Shown here one piece after another: positions 1-11,663 of a stretch of DNA of 64,000 bases; within the stretch, counting starts at the first letter, position 1; the number at the start of each line of letters is the position of its first letter. A model generated the notes under the pieces. The model saw only the letters and a list, made by a program, of their open reading frames with translations. It made no database searches and had not been told where the DNA came from. This DNA is from Paucihalobacter ruber (GTDB taxonomy: Bacteria; Bacteroidota; Bacteroidia; Flavobacteriales; Flavobacteriaceae). Location: contig NZ_VHIQ01000006.1 of NCBI RefSeq assembly GCF_006494535.1, positions 1 to 64,000 on the forward strand, written 5' to 3'. Both the position numbers and the translations under genes were made by a program.

Positions 1-84
1 GCTCACCTCTTACCATTCCGAACAGAGTAGTTAAGCCCGTTAGCGCCGATGGTACTGCGTTTGTGGGAGAGTAGGTCATCGCCT
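1..84 (+). rRNA. rrf: 5S ribosomal RNA, 3' part
   Basis: The window opens inside a 5S rRNA gene. The conserved stretch with CCGAACAGAGTAGTTAAGCC and the closing GTGGGAGAGTAGGTCATCGCC are typical of Bacteroidota 5S. The 5' part lies outside the window, so this is the tail of an rRNA operon. The exact 3' end (83-86) is uncertain. Confidence 0.93.
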
Positions 85-92
85 TTTTTGAA

Positions 93-124
93 AAGCCATT
101 CAGCTAGTCTGAATGGCTTTTTTT
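93..124 (+). terminator. Rho-independent terminator of the rRNA operon
   Basis: A perfect 11-bp stem, AAGCCATTCAG with CTGAATGGCTT and a 5-nt loop, is followed by a T run. It starts about 10 nt after the 5S gene. Confidence 0.9.
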
Positions 125-487
125 GTTTGTAGACTTTTTTGCTTGTTGCTGATCTATCTTAAGATAACAAATGCCTCAATGAGCATGAGCTAAATAGTTT
201 GGCATCCTGAAAGTAAAGGTCATTACTTTTCTACCAAACTTAGCTTTAATACACTATCCATACACCATCCATACATCATGACCCGTCCTAAAATAACTAT
301 ACAGACCAATTAGTGATATCTAAAAGAATTAATTGTACTCTTCTATTGATTAAATGACAAAAGATGACTTCTAATCTCATTCTTATTTAGATATAGACGG
401 ATTTAAAATATCTATCTAAATTTCAATAAGGACAGGAAACTGATTTTAGATTCCTTCACAATCTAATAACTCAATATCTAGTCTTAA
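125..487. other. Non-coding gap between rRNA operon and giant gene
   Basis: No plausible gene is seen. The gap holds two copies of an ACCATCCATACA-like word (about 255-275), an inverted repeat TTTAGATA/TATCTAAA (386-393 and 413-420), and a weak pair of inverted ends, CCCGTCCT (282-289) and AGGACAGG (429-436), which could be a relic of an insertion element. Confidence 0.6.
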
Positions 488-491
488 CAAA

Positions 492-521
492 AAAAATCCC
501 CTCTAAAAAGAAGGGATTTTT
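492..521 (-). terminator. Terminator of the giant HYR/LTD gene
   Basis: A 9-bp stem AAAAATCCC/GGGATTTTT with further inner pairs and an AAAA loop. It lies 24 bp beyond the stop codon at 545. A run of A on the plus strand gives the T run on the minus strand. Confidence 0.8.
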
Positions 522-544
522 GGTTTACTATTTTAAAATACTTG

Positions 545-3500
545 TTAGTATTTTACAAATCTCGTGGTTTTACTAAACTTGTCTTGTGTTATTTGAACAA
601 TGTAAACCCCACCTTCCAAATTATCACCAAAAGTATAAACTTCGTTAGCTCTAAATGTTCCTGTATGAACTAATTTATTGCTGGTATCGTACACTTCAAT
701 TTTAGCATCGTTTACCAAATCAACAGTTTTTAATCTCACATTAAATATAGCGTTTGATGGATTTGGCCATGTAACAACATCGAAATCTAATAGACTGCCA
801 TTACCCGAATTATCAGTAATCGGGAAACGAGTTAATGGTGCGTTAATTTCACAAGGCCCGCACACATCATCTGCATTCCATATAACATTGATACTGCCAT
901 GCACTCTATTAGCGATAAACAAACCGGTCATGTATGTTGGCTCAGCCGCATTATTTCCTTTGGCATTGGCACCTTTTACAAATATTTCGCCACCATTAGA
1001 ATAAATTCGCGCCCTAACATCTGAACCTTTTTCTATTTGTACATCATCATTTACAAAGAATACCACATTATTCCCGAATGAATTGATCACACCATTTTGT
1101 GCCAGTCTAAATTTGGTGTTTATAAATACGTTGGCACAGCCGGCGAATTCAATATTAGCACCGTCGGATGTTCTTAATTCATTTATATAAACATTAGATT
1201 CATTAAATGTTACAGTGGCACCTTGATTAACCGTAACAATGTTATAAACGGCCTCATTTAGCGTTAACGATTGCCCGTTAGCTATTGTTATGCTTGGACT
1301 AGCATTGTTAGACAAGGTATTAGTTACAAAATCCGGTAAAGTTGGATTGGCAGGTTGATTGATTTGCTCGCCAATTGAACTACCTTGATTTAAATTAAAA
1401 TTAGCCGCTTGTCCAAATCCAACCACGGTACTGGCCTGGAATAGTTTAACGGTACCGTTAGTTCCTGTTACACCGATGGCTCCCGTTTCAACTAAATTTG
1501 AATTATGCAAGAAAATATCTTCAAATGCCAAAATAGTGTACGATGAGATTAATTCTCCTGCATCGAAACCTGAAACTGTGAAAGATTCTGTAGTTACACA
1601 ATTTGTTTCAGAAGTAACGGTTACCGTATAGGTTCCATTACCGGAAACATTTACAGTACTATTATCGGTGGCACCAGAGATTCCGTCACCAGACCATACA
1701 AAAGATCTAATTTGAGAGTCGGGCTGGGTAGTGGTGGCCGTTAAGACCAGAACAGCACCTTGACAAAATTCGGGTAATTCACCTGACGAAATAGTTACCT
1801 CAGGAATAATACCTTCAACGGTTACAACTGAAGTACAAGTACTACTGTTACCGTTTACATCTGTAACTGTTAAAGTGACTGTATATTCGCCAATATCATC
1901 ACATCCAAATTCATTTGGGAAAACAGAATAACTCGCTATACCACAGGCATCAGAAGACCCGTTGTCTACATCTTGCCCAATAATACTTGCAAATCCATTT
2001 TCATCTAATTGCACGGTAATATCTTTACAAATAGCTATTGGATCTACATTATCCTCTATGGTTACAGTAGCATCAGCTTCTGCAGTATTACCATTGGTAT
2101 CGGTTACCGTCAGGGTTACCGTATTTGGTCCAACATTAGAACAATCAAAAGTATTAGGGAATACTGATAAAGTGTCAATACCACAGGCATCATTGCTACC
2201 GTCATTTATATCGGAAGGCTGAATACTGGCGTTACCATTGGCATCTAACTGTACTGTGATGTCTTTGGTGATGACCTCAGGATCTACATTGTCCTCAACA
2301 AAAACAGTAGCTGTACAAGAAGCAGTATTTCCATTACTATCGGTTACAGTTAATGTTACCTCATTAGCACCTACATTATCGCAGCTAAATACTGTTTGGC
2401 TCAAACTTAAATTGGCAATACCACAGGCGTCAGTGGAGCCATTATCAACGGCCTGAGGCGTAACGCTAGCATTTCCATCAGCATCAAGTTGAATAGTTAC
2501 ATTCTGACAAAGAGCAACGGGTGGCGTATTGTCTACTACCAATACGTTGGCCTCACATTCCGATACATTACCACTAACATCGGTTACGGTTAAAATAACG
2601 TTATTTGCAGAATTAACAATTTCAATATCATGATCTCCAAGATTCGATACATCATTTTGTGCAAATTGCGTCCATTCTGTTGGTAATGATGCTACAAAAT
2701 TAGACACATTACCTTGTTGTACATTGATATTTCTTACCAAAGTAGTTCCGGCAGTTGAAACACCACCCGAAGTCCACCCTGATGGTCCCGGATCTTGTCC
2801 AATTACTCCAATAATGTCAATGGCAGTATTGTTGTCATTATTTACTAGAGCTATGGCATCATTACCATCGAATATTAAATCTGGAGAAAACCAATTTGTA
2901 GAAACTCCTGTTATACCTGGTGCTGCGGGATGAGAGATTTTAAATACTGATCTATCAGGAATAGAGAATGCTAACCCAATGGTAGTTGGTGTAGAGCTGC
3001 CATCCTTGTAAATGTTAATGCTATAGTTGCTTACCAACACGCCATTTACAGCTTCTCCTAACACCACTTCGTTTCCGGTTCCGTTATATATTTCAATCCA
3101 ATCATTGTTGCCGGTGCCATCAACATATTCTGAGATGATTAACTCGTCTAAATCACCTCCAATATCTGCACAAGTAAAATCTGTTTTACTGATAGACAAG
3201 CTAACCGGACTACAGTCGTCAACAGAATTATTATCTAAATCGTTGGCAGTTATACTTGCATTTCCATTTTCATCCAGCGTTATGGTTATATTTGAACAGT
3301 TTACTACTGGTGGTGTAACATCTTGTACAGTGATAATTTGATCGCATTCAGTAAAGTTACCAGCAGTGTCAGTAGCTCTCCAGGTACGTGTGATGGTATA
3401 GTTATAATAACCGCGATCGTTAATATCGTTGACTTGTGTACTGACATCACTTTCGGTAATTGTCACATCCAAGCAATTATCAGATCCTGTAGCAACACCT

Positions 3501-6500
3501 AATGCGTCGCTGCTGGTAGGGTCTTCACAGTTAATAGTAATATCAGCCGGACAATCAATCGTCGGCGCAATAACATCTTTAGCCGTTAAGGTAACGGTAG
3601 CTACATCTGTATTGCCTGAGGCATCGGTAGCTGTTACGGTTACTTCTACAGTTTCATTATGCGAAGAAGCCACTACAGTTCCGGCAAGGGGTGATTGTGT
3701 AATTGAAAAACTACAATTGTCGGTAGCTGAAGAACCATCTACTAAGTCAGGAATAGTGATAGAACAGTTGGCATCCAGATTTACATTTTGGTCTGCTTCT
3801 GCAGTAAGTACAGGAGGTATAACATCTATAACGGTTACATTCGCCACACAACTTGATGAGTTGCCATGAATATCGGTTACTGTTAGTGTTACCGGTATTC
3901 CTCCACCGGATCCAATTACTGTATGACTTCCTAAATTTGAAGCGGTATTTATTGGGAATGAGGTCCATTCTGTTCCTAGCGATGGGAAACCTGGAGTATT
4001 ATTGGTATTACCATCTGTGATGTTTGGATTTCTTACCAAAGTTTGATCTGCAGTAGAAATAGAACCAGAAGTCCATGCAGTACCGGGATCTACACCAATT
4101 TGACCGATAATATCTATAGGCGCATTTCCTTTGTATAGAACTACCGCATCATCACCATTGTACCAACTTGATGAATTTGTCTGGTCAGCTGAAGCAAGAA
4201 TGGCAGCACTAGAACTAGATTGAGCTAATACAAATACATCTCCATCTTCAATTGTTCCTGTTAAATTAATAGTTAAACCGGCACTTGAATTTCCATTAAA
4301 GAACATCTTAATATTATAGCCTTCTGCTTGTAAATTTATTGGTGTTCCGGTTCCGTTGTATATTTCAATTGCTTTATTATTTCCACTACCTTCAATATAT
4401 TCTGAAATAAACAAATCGTTTGATAAGGGCGCGTCATCTGTTGACAAGTCATCACAATCAAATGAAGTTTGCGAAGCAACAATAGATTCAATCTCGCAAT
4501 TATCGGTAGAACCGTTGTCAATATCTTCGGTTGTAATAGTAGCCACACCGTTTTCATCAAGCTCAATAACAATGTCTTTACAAATAGCGGTTGGTGCTTC
4601 GTTATCGGCTACCGTAATGGTTTGCGTAACGGTAGTTGCTGCATTGCCATTGACGTCTTGTACATTCCAAGTAATAATGGTAGTACCAACCGGGTAAGAA
4701 TCAGATAAGGCTAAACCATCATCTCTAGTGCCTTCGGGTTGACCAACATTACAGTTATCCGTAGCAGTAGCAGAAACTTCTACAATAGCACCACATTCTC
4801 CTTCATCTGAATTTACTGATTGGTCACCGTTGGTTGCGATGACTGGTGCAATGTTATCGACTACGGTTACATTTGCTACACAGGTTGAAGTATTACCATG
4901 AATATCGGTTACAGTTAAAGTAACATTTACGCCGTTTCCAGAGCTAAAGCAAGGTTGTGGTGTAGTAGCAGAGTTTCTTGGAGTAGGAGTACCTGAGCTA
5001 AAGTCGACAGTGTTATTATCTGTATCGGTACAGCTATTGTTTCTAATAGCAGCTGTTGAATTACTTAAAGTTTGGGTAGCACCACTTCCTTCAAAGCAAT
5101 TAGCACTTCCATATCCGACAAAATCTATAATTTGAGAACCGGTTGGACAGCCTCCTGAGAGAGAGGTAGTCGTGTTAGCTAGTAATACTTTTCCATTCGC
5201 ACCGGCTAAATTGATGGTTCCACTAATATCGGGATTAGGTAGCGCCACTCCGTTAGTGCCGCTGGCACCGCCAATTAGATAGTATTGCCCTGGTTGTATA
5301 ATTCCAGAGAGGTTGGTTCTATTATTCCATGTTGTACCAGTTGCTGATGCATATTGCACAGACCATCCGTTTAAATTAACCGGTGTTTTACCGCTGTTAA
5401 ACAATTCAATAAAATCTTGATTGAAAGGAGCGCCGGCATTACCGCCACCACCGTAAACTTGAGAGATGACCACTTTGGTAATCTCTTCAAAATCGGTTGA
5501 TACATCCTCACAATCAAAACTATTTTTATCAATACTGATAGAGGCAATCTCGCAATTATCGGTAGAACCGTTATCAATATCTTCGGCTGTGATAGTAGCC
5601 TCGCCGTTTTCATCAAGCTCAATAACAATGTCTTTACAAATAGCGGTAGGTGCTTCGTTATCTGCTACCGTAATGGTTTGTGTAACGGTCGTTGCCGCAT
5701 TGCCATTAACGTCTTGTACGTTCCAGGTGATGGTGGTAGTGCCAACAGGGTAAGGGTCAGAAAGTGCTAGTTCATCGCTTCTTACTCCAATTGGATCGCC
5801 CACGTTACAGTTATCGGTAGCAGTTGCAGAAATTTCTACTAGGGCACCACATTCTCCTGCATCTGAATCTACTGCTTGGTCACCGTTGGTTGTGATGACT
5901 GGTGCAATGTTATCGACTACGGTTACATTAGCTACGCAGGTTGAAGTATTACCATGAATATCGGTAACGGTTAGGGTTACCGAAACAGCTGCGCCGGAAC
6001 TAAAGCAAGGTTCCGGCGTAGTAGCCGAATTTCTTGGGTTAGGTGTAGCGATACTAAAGTCCGCTGCGTTATTATCGGTATCTGTACAGCTGTTGTTTCT
6101 AATGGCAGCAGTTGTATTATTTAAGGTTGGGGTTGCAGCACTTCCTTCAAAGCAATTAGCATTTCCAAAACCAACAAAATCTATAATTTGAGAACCGGTT
6201 GGACAAGTGCCTGATTGAGCTGTAGTAGTATTAGCAAGTAATACTTTACCATTGGCTGCTGCCATAGCAATAGTTCCAACAGCATCTGGTGTTGGTAAAG
6301 CTACAGTACCACCAGATCCAGCTGCTTGTTGTATTAAGTAATACTGTCCAGGTTGAATTGTACCAGTTAATGCGGTAACTGCCCATGATGAACCAGCTGA
6401 TGATGCATATTGCACGGACCATCCGTTTAAGTCAACCGGAGTGTTACCACTGTTAAATAATTCAATAAAGTCATTTGTTAAAGTTGCACTACTATTTCCG

Positions 6501-9500
6501 CCACCACCGTAAACTTGAGAGATGACCACTTTGGTAGTTGCTTCACCTAGTAGATCCTCACAATCAAAAGTATCTTTATCAATGCTAATGGAAGCAATCT
6601 CGCAATTATCAGTTGAGCCGTTATCTATTTGATCGGCTGTGATGGATGCCTGTCCGTTCTCATCTAATTCAACTGTGATATCTTGACAAACGGCTGTTGG
6701 TGCTTCGTTGTCAACAACAGTTATAATTTGCGTTACTTCAAGAGCGTTATTACCATTAACGTCTTGTACATTCCAGGTGATGGTGGTTTCACCAACCGGA
6801 TAAGGTGCATTTAAAGCTAAGCCGTCGTTTCTCACTCCTTCCACCGCATCAACAACTAAGCAGTTGTCTGTTGCTGAGGCAGAAACTTCTACTAAGGCAC
6901 TACATTCTCCTGCATCTGAATTGACGGTTTGGTTGCCGTTGCTGGTAATTACCGGAATTTCGTTGTCAGTGACGGTAACAGTGAAAGAAGTTTCCACAGC
7001 GTTATTGCCATTGACATCTTCTGCATTGTAGGTAACAGTTGTAGTTCCTAACGGGAAAGTATCACCGGAATTAAAATTAGTACTCAAAGTAGCACCAGGA
7101 CAGTTATCGCTCACAGTAGGAGCAGTCCAAGTTACCACCGCATCGCAACTACCGGCATCTGTATTCACCGAAATATTGGCAGGTGTGTTGTTGATTACCG
7201 GGATTTCGTTGTCAGTGACGGTAACAGTGAAAGAAGTTTCCACAGCGTTATTGCCATTGACATCTTCTGCATTGTAGGTAACATTTGTAGTTCCTAACGG
7301 GAAAGTATCACCGGAATTAAAATTAGAACTCAAAGTAGCACCGGGACAGTTATCGCTCACAGTAGGAGCAGTCCAAGTTACCACCGCATCGCAACTACCG
7401 GCATCTGTATTCACCGAAATATTGGCAGGTGTGTTATTGATTACCGGGATTTCGTTATCAGTGACGGTAACGGTGAAAGAGGTTTCCACAGCGTTGTTGC
7501 TGTTAGTATCTTGAGCATTGTAGGTAACAGTTGTAGTTCCTAACGGAAAGGTATCACCAGGGTTAAAATTAGAACTCAAAGTAGCACCTGGACAATTATC
7601 GCTTACAGTAGGAGCAGTCCATGTTACCACGGCATCACAACTACCGGCATCGGTATTTACCGAAATATTGTTAGGCGTATTATTGATTACAGGGATTTCG
7701 TTATCAGTTACAGTTACATCAAAAGAGGTACTCACGGTACCACATAAATTTGAAACTTCAATAGTTACAGTTGTTGTTCCTATTGGGAACACAGATCCTG
7801 AAGGTGTAGAATAGTTAACTGAAGGCGCAGGTACACCGGTAACAACGGCATCTGGATAGTTGACTGTAGCGCCACATACACCGTTATCAGAATTTACAGA
7901 TATGTTCTCATAGCTATTAGTAATAGCAGGTGCTTCATTTACTGTTAAAACACCACTGTTATTTCCGGTTCCATTCCAGAAACCACCTGTACCACCATAC
8001 TGCCATTCACATCCATTTAAAGAGTAACGGAATGTATAATAATAAGTACCGGCTGCATTTGGCGTAAAAGTATATTGGTATTCATCATTATTTCCTACTT
8101 GAACATTAAAGGGCGCATTATCCCATGTAGTCCAAGTTGAAGGATTTGTATTTTCGGTATTATAACCAAACTGTGCTACAACACCTGCACCAGGACCTGC
8201 GGCCTCAGTTACATTAAATTCAAAAACCTGACCAAAGGCAGTTAAGCTTCCACCTAAGCAAATTTCAGCCTCAGAAGGGAATTGTAAATTGGCAAAGGTG
8301 AATAAAGGTTGAACTACAATAGTTCCGGAAAGTTGTTGAGATGTGCAATTATTGCCCGTAGTTGTTACTGCATAATTAAAAGTGCCAGATTGGGTTGGTG
8401 TACCACTTATGGTAAAAATATTCCCACTTAAAGAACCCGACACACCATTAGGCAATCCGGAAACATTAGTACCGTTGGCACCACCACCAATGGTGTAAAC
8501 AATATTTGAAATATCGGTATTTGGGCAAAGGGTTTGGTTGGTATCCCCGGAAGTTAGACTTAATTCGTGATTTTCGAGAACTGATAGCACACCGCTGTTA
8601 TTGCCGGTGCCGTTCCAAAAGCCATTATTAGTACCACCGTATTGCCATTCACAGCCATTTAGTGAATAGCGAAAAGTGTAATAAAAAGTACCTGTTGCGC
8701 TGGGTGTGAAGGTATATTGATATTCATCATTATTACCAACTTGTACATTAAATGTTGCATTATCCCAAGTTGTCCAGGTTGAAGGATTTGTGTTATCGGT
8801 ACTGAAACCAAATTGAGCAACAATGCCTGCGCCTTGTCCCGGAGCTTCTGTAAGACCGGCTTCGAACACCTGACCAAAGGCAGTTAAACTTCCACCTAAG
8901 CAAATTTCAGCCTCGGAAGGGAATTGTAAATTAGCAAAGTCAATTAATTGTTGAACTTCAATAGTTCCTAAGAGTTGTTGAGTTTCGCAATTATTTCCGG
9001 TGGTTGTAACTGTATAATTAAACGTACCTGATTGGGATGGTGTACCACTTATGGTAAAAGTATTCCCACTTAAAGAACCAGACACACCATTGGGCAATCC
9101 GGAAACATTAGAGCCGGTAGCACCACCACCGATGGTGTAAACAATATTTGAAATATCGGTATTTGGGCAAAGTGTTTGGTTGGTGTCGCCTGAAGCTAGG
9201 CTTAATTCGTGATTTTCAAGAACGGTTAGTACACCGCTGTTGTTGCCGGTGCCATTCCAGAAACCGCCTGTACCACCATATTGCCATTCACAGCCTTCTA
9301 GAGAGTAACGAAACGTATAATAAAAAGTCCCGATTGCATTTGGTGTAAAGATATATTGATATTCATCATTATTTCCTGCTTGTACATTAAATGTCGCATT
9401 ATCCCAAGTTGTCCAAGTTGCAGGATTTGTATTTTCGGTACTGAAACCAAATTGAGCTACGATTCCTGCGCCTTGTCCTGGAGCTTCTGTAAGACCGGCT

Positions 9501-11305
9501 TCAAAAACTTGACCAAAGGCCGTTAAGCCACCACCAAGACAAATTTCAGCTTCGGAAGGGAATTGTAAATTAGCAAAGTCAATTAATTGTTGAACTTCAA
9601 TTGTTCCTGTTAATTCCTGTGACGCACAATCATTTCCTGTGGTAGCCACAGTATAATTAAAAGTACCAGATTGGGTTGGTGTACCACTTATGGTAAAAGT
9701 ATTCCCACTTAAAGAACCCGACACACCGTTAGGCAATCCGGAAACATTAGAGCCGGTGGCACCACCACCAATGGTGTAAATAATATTTGAAATATTGGTA
9801 TTTGGGCAAATGGTTTGGTTGGTGTCGCCTGAAGTAAGACTTAATTCGTGATTTTCAAGAACTGTTAACACGCCGCTGTTATTGCCGGTGCCGTTCCAAA
9901 AGCCGTTATTGGTACCACCATACTGCCATTCGCAGTTATTTATGGAGTACCGGAAAGTGTAATAAAAAGTACCGGTTGCGTTTGGTGTGAAGGTGTATTG
10001 GTATTCATCGTTGTTACCGACCTCTACATTAAAAGTAGCAGTATCCCAATTAGCCCAAGTATTAGGATTGGTATTTGCTGTATTATAGCCAAATTCAACG
10101 TCGATACCTGGTGCTTGTCCGTTAGTGGCATTGGTAAGGCCATCTTCAAAAATTTGCCCAAAGGCTGTTACGTCTCCACCTAAGCAAATCTCTGCAGAAG
10201 CAGGGAATTGTAAATTGGCAAAGTCAATTAAACTTGTAGCGTTGAGAGTTCTGGTTTCAATATTTGTGAAATTACCTGAAGTTACACTAAATTCTACTAA
10301 ATATGAACCAGTCGCCGGAGGCGTATAAGTGATTGAGGAAGAAGCACTGCTGCTTTCCAAAGAGCCCGAAGTGAATATGTTACCGTTAATGATCCACTGA
10401 TAACTTACATTAGTTTCAGTTCCAATGTAAGTTCCTGTAAAACTAATTGGGGTTAATCCACAAAGTTGAATCGGGTTCTCAATTGGTTGGGTTATCTGCG
10501 CATTGATCGTACCGCCGGCAGCTACAACATCACCAAATGATCTGACTCCTGAACCACCACCAGAACAAGCTGCATATTCACTTATTCCAATAAAAATTTT
10601 GTTGTTGTTATTACAGTTTCCTGTAATATTTCCTGAAATTATGATGACTGCGTTAGGATTGGGTAAGGATAATTGAGCTCTATTACCGCTGAAATTAAGA
10701 ATTCCTGAAATATTAATAGTATTGGTATTGAGCGTTATATTGTACTGTTGACCATTATTACCTCCACCAAGAACAAGTGTGCCTTCAATATTAAGGTCAC
10801 CCATTTGATTGGTTGTAAATGTTGAAGGTATGGTAATGGTATTGCCTGGTTGTATGGTTACAGTATTGTTTCCAGCATTTTGTCCAGGATAAGTAGTGGC
10901 ATTAACCCAACTAACACCATCAAATACCTCCCAAGAAGCTGCTGAGTTCCAAACAGACGGACCAGTGCCTTTTGATCGGTAATCTCCGCTATTATCGGCT
11001 AAAAACGAGAAAGTTTCAGCCTCTTTTTGTGTTGTTCGAGCAAGGGGCGCACTGTTACTTTCGTTTTTATTGTTTGAATTAAAATTTACGGTGGCAGTTT
11101 GTTTACTTTCACCAGAGGTTAATTTTTTTAAGGCACTTAATTGAAATGCAAAAAGCTTTATACCTTTAACGGTTAATTTGTTGATACTGTTAGTAAAACT
11201 ATTGTTACTTGTTGGAAACAATGTAGTCGTGCTTATGTTTGCTGTTGATGAAAAACCTATGTTCAACAACAAAGCAAAAGCAGAAAAAAGTAGTAATTTT
11301 TTCAT
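545..11305 (-). CDS. Giant secreted multidomain protein (HYR, lamin-tail and Ig-like repeats, T9SS C-terminal domain)
   Basis: A 3586-aa protein, probably exported by Sec and then by the type IX system to the cell surface or medium. Approximate order: signal peptide 1-22; a beta-helix-like region 135-265; an Ig-like region 280-355; four 215-aa repeats starting FANLQFP at about 361, 576, 791 and 1005; HYR domains 1130-1530, three of them nearly identical; then alternating HYR and DENG-type modules (CKDITVxLDENG...NGSTDNC...FDCED...VTLTVTDxNGN), four of which carry an inserted lamin-tail (LTD) domain at about 1590-1773, 1938-2125, 2292-2472 and 2718-2898; three plain DENG modules to about 3160; an Ig-like domain; a beta-helix-like segment 3250-3480; and a C-terminal sorting domain from about 3503 ([12 protein letters not shown], ending in KY). 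Modular architecture suggests adhesion or extracellular scaffolding, but no ligand or enzyme activity can be read from it. It is likely a single-gene transcript ending at 492-521. The repeats are also nearly identical in DNA, so assembly errors in copy number are possible. Confidence 0.9.
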   Translation of the reverse strand: MKKLLLFSAFALLLNIGFSSTANISTTTLFPTSNNSFTNSINKLTVKGIKLFAFQLSALKKLTSGESKQTATVNFNSNNKNESNSAPLARTTQKEAETFSFLADNSGDYRSKGTGPSVWNSAASWEVFDGVSWVNATTYPGQNAGNNTVTIQPGNTITIPSTFTTNQMGDLNIEGTLVLGGGNNGQQYNITLNTNTINISGILNFSGNRAQLSLPNPNAVIIISGNITGNCNNNNKIFIGISEYAACSGGGSGVRSFGDVVAAGGTINAQITQPIENPIQLCGLTPISFTGTYIGTETNVSYQWIINGNIFTSGSLESSSASSSITYTPPATGSYLVEFSVTSGNFTNIETRTLNATSLIDFANLQFPASAEICLGGDVTAFGQIFEDGLTNATNGQAPGIDVEFGYNTANTNPNTWANWDTATFNVEVGNNDEYQYTFTPNATGTFYYTFRYSINNCEWQYGGTNNGFWNGTGNNSGVLTVLENHELSLTSGDTNQTICPNTNISNIIYTIGGGATGSNVSGLPNGVSGSLSGNTFTISGTPTQSGTFNYTVATTGNDCASQELTGTIEVQQLIDFANLQFPSEAEICLGGGLTAFGQVFEAGLTEAPGQGAGIVAQFGFSTENTNPATWTTWDNATFNVQAGNNDEYQYIFTPNAIGTFYYTFRYSLEGCEWQYGGTGGFWNGTGNNSGVLTVLENHELSLASGDTNQTLCPNTDISNIVYTIGGGATGSNVSGLPNGVSGSLSGNTFTISGTPSQSGTFNYTVTTTGNNCETQQLLGTIEVQQLIDFANLQFPSEAEICLGGSLTAFGQVFEAGLTEAPGQGAGIVAQFGFSTDNTNPSTWTTWDNATFNVQVGNNDEYQYTFTPSATGTFYYTFRYSLNGCEWQYGGTNNGFWNGTGNNSGVLSVLENHELSLTSGDTNQTLCPNTDISNIVYTIGGGANGTNVSGLPNGVSGSLSGNIFTISGTPTQSGTFNYAVTTTGNNCTSQQLSGTIVVQPLFTFANLQFPSEAEICLGGSLTAFGQVFEFNVTEAAGPGAGVVAQFGYNTENTNPSTWTTWDNAPFNVQVGNNDEYQYTFTPNAAGTYYYTFRYSLNGCEWQYGGTGGFWNGTGNNSGVLTVNEAPAITNSYENISVNSDNGVCGATVNYPDAVVTGVPAPSVNYSTPSGSVFPIGTTTVTIEVSNLCGTVSTSFDVTVTDNEIPVINNTPNNISVNTDAGSCDAVVTWTAPTVSDNCPGATLSSNFNPGDTFPLGTTTVTYNAQDTNSNNAVETSFTVTVTDNEIPVINNTPANISVNTDAGSCDAVVTWTAPTVSDNCPGATLSSNFNSGDTFPLGTTNVTYNAEDVNGNNAVETSFTVTVTDNEIPVINNTPANISVNTDAGSCDAVVTWTAPTVSDNCPGATLSTNFNSGDTFPLGTTTVTYNAEDVNGNNAVETSFTVTVTDNEIPVITSNGNQTVNSDAGECSALVEVSASATDNCLVVDAVEGVRNDGLALNAPYPVGETTITWNVQDVNGNNALEVTQIITVVDNEAPTAVCQDITVELDENGQASITADQIDNGSTDNCEIASISIDKDTFDCEDLLGEATTKVVISQVYGGGGNSSATLTNDFIELFNSGNTPVDLNGWSVQYASSAGSSWAVTALTGTIQPGQYYLIQQAAGSGGTVALPTPDAVGTIAMAAANGKVLLANTTTAQSGTCPTGSQIIDFVGFGNANCFEGSAATPTLNNTTAAIRNNSCTDTDNNAADFSIATPNPRNSATTPEPCFSSGAAVSVTLTVTDIHGNTSTCVANVTVVDNIAPVITTNGDQAVDSDAGECGALVEISATATDNCNVGDPIGVRSDELALSDPYPVGTTTITWNVQDVNGNAATTVTQTITVADNEAPTAICKDIVIELDENGEATITAEDIDNGSTDNCEIASISIDKNSFDCEDVSTDFEEITKVVISQVYGGGGNAGAPFNQDFIELFNSGKTPVNLNGWSVQYASATGTTWNNRTNLSGIIQPGQYYLIGGASGTNGVALPNPDISGTINLAGANGKVLLANTTTSLSGGCPTGSQIIDFVGYGSANCFEGSGATQTLSNSTAAIRNNSCTDTDNNTVDFSSGTPTPRNSATTPQPCFSSGNGVNVTLTVTDIHGNTSTCVANVTVVDNIAPVIATNGDQSVNSDEGECGAIVEVSATATDNCNVGQPEGTRDDGLALSDSYPVGTTIITWNVQDVNGNAATTVTQTITVADNEAPTAICKDIVIELDENGVATITTEDIDNGSTDNCEIESIVASQTSFDCDDLSTDDAPLSNDLFISEYIEGSGNNKAIEIYNGTGTPINLQAEGYNIKMFFNGNSSAGLTINLTGTIEDGDVFVLAQSSSSAAILASADQTNSSSWYNGDDAVVLYKGNAPIDIIGQIGVDPGTAWTSGSISTADQTLVRNPNITDGNTNNTPGFPSLGTEWTSFPINTASNLGSHTVIGSGGGIPVTLTVTDIHGNSSSCVANVTVIDVIPPVLTAEADQNVNLDANCSITIPDLVDGSSATDNCSFSITQSPLAGTVVASSHNETVEVTVTATDASGNTDVATVTLTAKDVIAPTIDCPADITINCEDPTSSDALGVATGSDNCLDVTITESDVSTQVNDINDRGYYNYTITRTWRATDTAGNFTECDQIITVQDVTPPVVNCSNITITLDENGNASITANDLDNNSVDDCSPVSLSISKTDFTCADIGGDLDELIISEYVDGTGNNDWIEIYNGTGNEVVLGEAVNGVLVSNYSINIYKDGSSTPTTIGLAFSIPDRSVFKISHPAAPGITGVSTNWFSPDLIFDGNDAIALVNNDNNTAIDIIGVIGQDPGPSGWTSGGVSTAGTTLVRNINVQQGNVSNFVASLPTEWTQFAQNDVSNLGDHDIEIVNSANNVILTVTDVSGNVSECEANVLVVDNTPPVALCQNVTIQLDADGNASVTPQAVDNGSTDACGIANLSLSQTVFSCDNVGANEVTLTVTDSNGNTASCTATVFVEDNVDPEVITKDITVQLDANGNASIQPSDINDGSNDACGIDTLSVFPNTFDCSNVGPNTVTLTVTDTNGNTAEADATVTIEDNVDPIAICKDITVQLDENGFASIIGQDVDNGSSDACGIASYSVFPNEFGCDDIGEYTVTLTVTDVNGNSSTCTSVVTVEGIIPEVTISSGELPEFCQGAVLVLTATTTQPDSQIRSFVWSGDGISGATDNSTVNVSGNGTYTVTVTSETNCVTTESFTVSGFDAGELISSYTILAFEDIFLHNSNLVETGAIGVTGTNGTVKLFQASTVVGFGQAANFNLNQGSSIGEQINQPANPTLPDFVTNTLSNNASPSITIANGQSLTLNEAVYNIVTVNQGATVTFNESNVYINELRTSDGANIEFAGCANVFINTKFRLAQNGVINSFGNNVVFFVNDDVQIEKGSDVRARIYSNGGEIFVKGANAKGNNAAEPTYMTGLFIANRVHGSINVIWNADDVCGPCEINAPLTRFPITDNSGNGSLLDFDVVTWPNPSNAIFNVRLKTVDLVNDAKIEVYDTSNKLVHTGTFRANEVYTFGDNLEGGVYIVQITQDKFSKTTRFVKY

Positions 11306-11663
11306 AATGTAAGGGTTAGTTAGTCAAAATTGAATATAATATAGGGTTGGCACCAGCATTTTTTGCGCCATTTTTTAAATATTGGAAGTATGAAGTTTTA
11401 AAATACATATAGGTTAAAAGCATACATAAAAATGCATAACAGACGTAGTAAGCTACGCTCGATTGTTTAACTTTTTAATAAAATTTGCTATTAACCCTTT
11501 TTATAAGGATGAAGTAAATGTAGTATTTATGCACTTTGGTTGGTTATTACCGTTTTTAGTTTTCGATGTTTTGATTATTTTTTTAGGTGAAATTGATCTT
11601 ATTTCAATACTTTTCGTTTAAAAGCAAAAATTAACGATGAATCCATAAAGCTTAGTATTTCTT
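11306..11663. other. Intergenic region between the two giant genes
   Basis: 358 bp without a gene. It should hold the promoter of the 3586-aa protein gene, but no TAnnTTTG element is clear. The only structure noticed is a small CGTAG-TAAG-CTACG hairpin (11444-11457). Confidence 0.5.

Noticed and set aside
3820-10220. Regular repeats that could suggest a CRISPR array or satellite DNA
   Set aside because: The units are 240 bp or longer, stay in one open frame and encode HYR, FANLQFP and lamin-tail domains.
678-10328. Many ORFs of 60-146 codons antisense to the giant HYR/LTD gene
   Set aside because: They recur at the same place in each repeat and come from the low-complexity Thr/Val/Asn-rich codons read on the other strand; no start signals or family motifs.
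11444-11457. Small hairpin CGTAG-TAAG-CTACG as a terminator of the LamG protein gene
   Set aside because: Only 5 bp long, 200 bp beyond the stop and without a T run.
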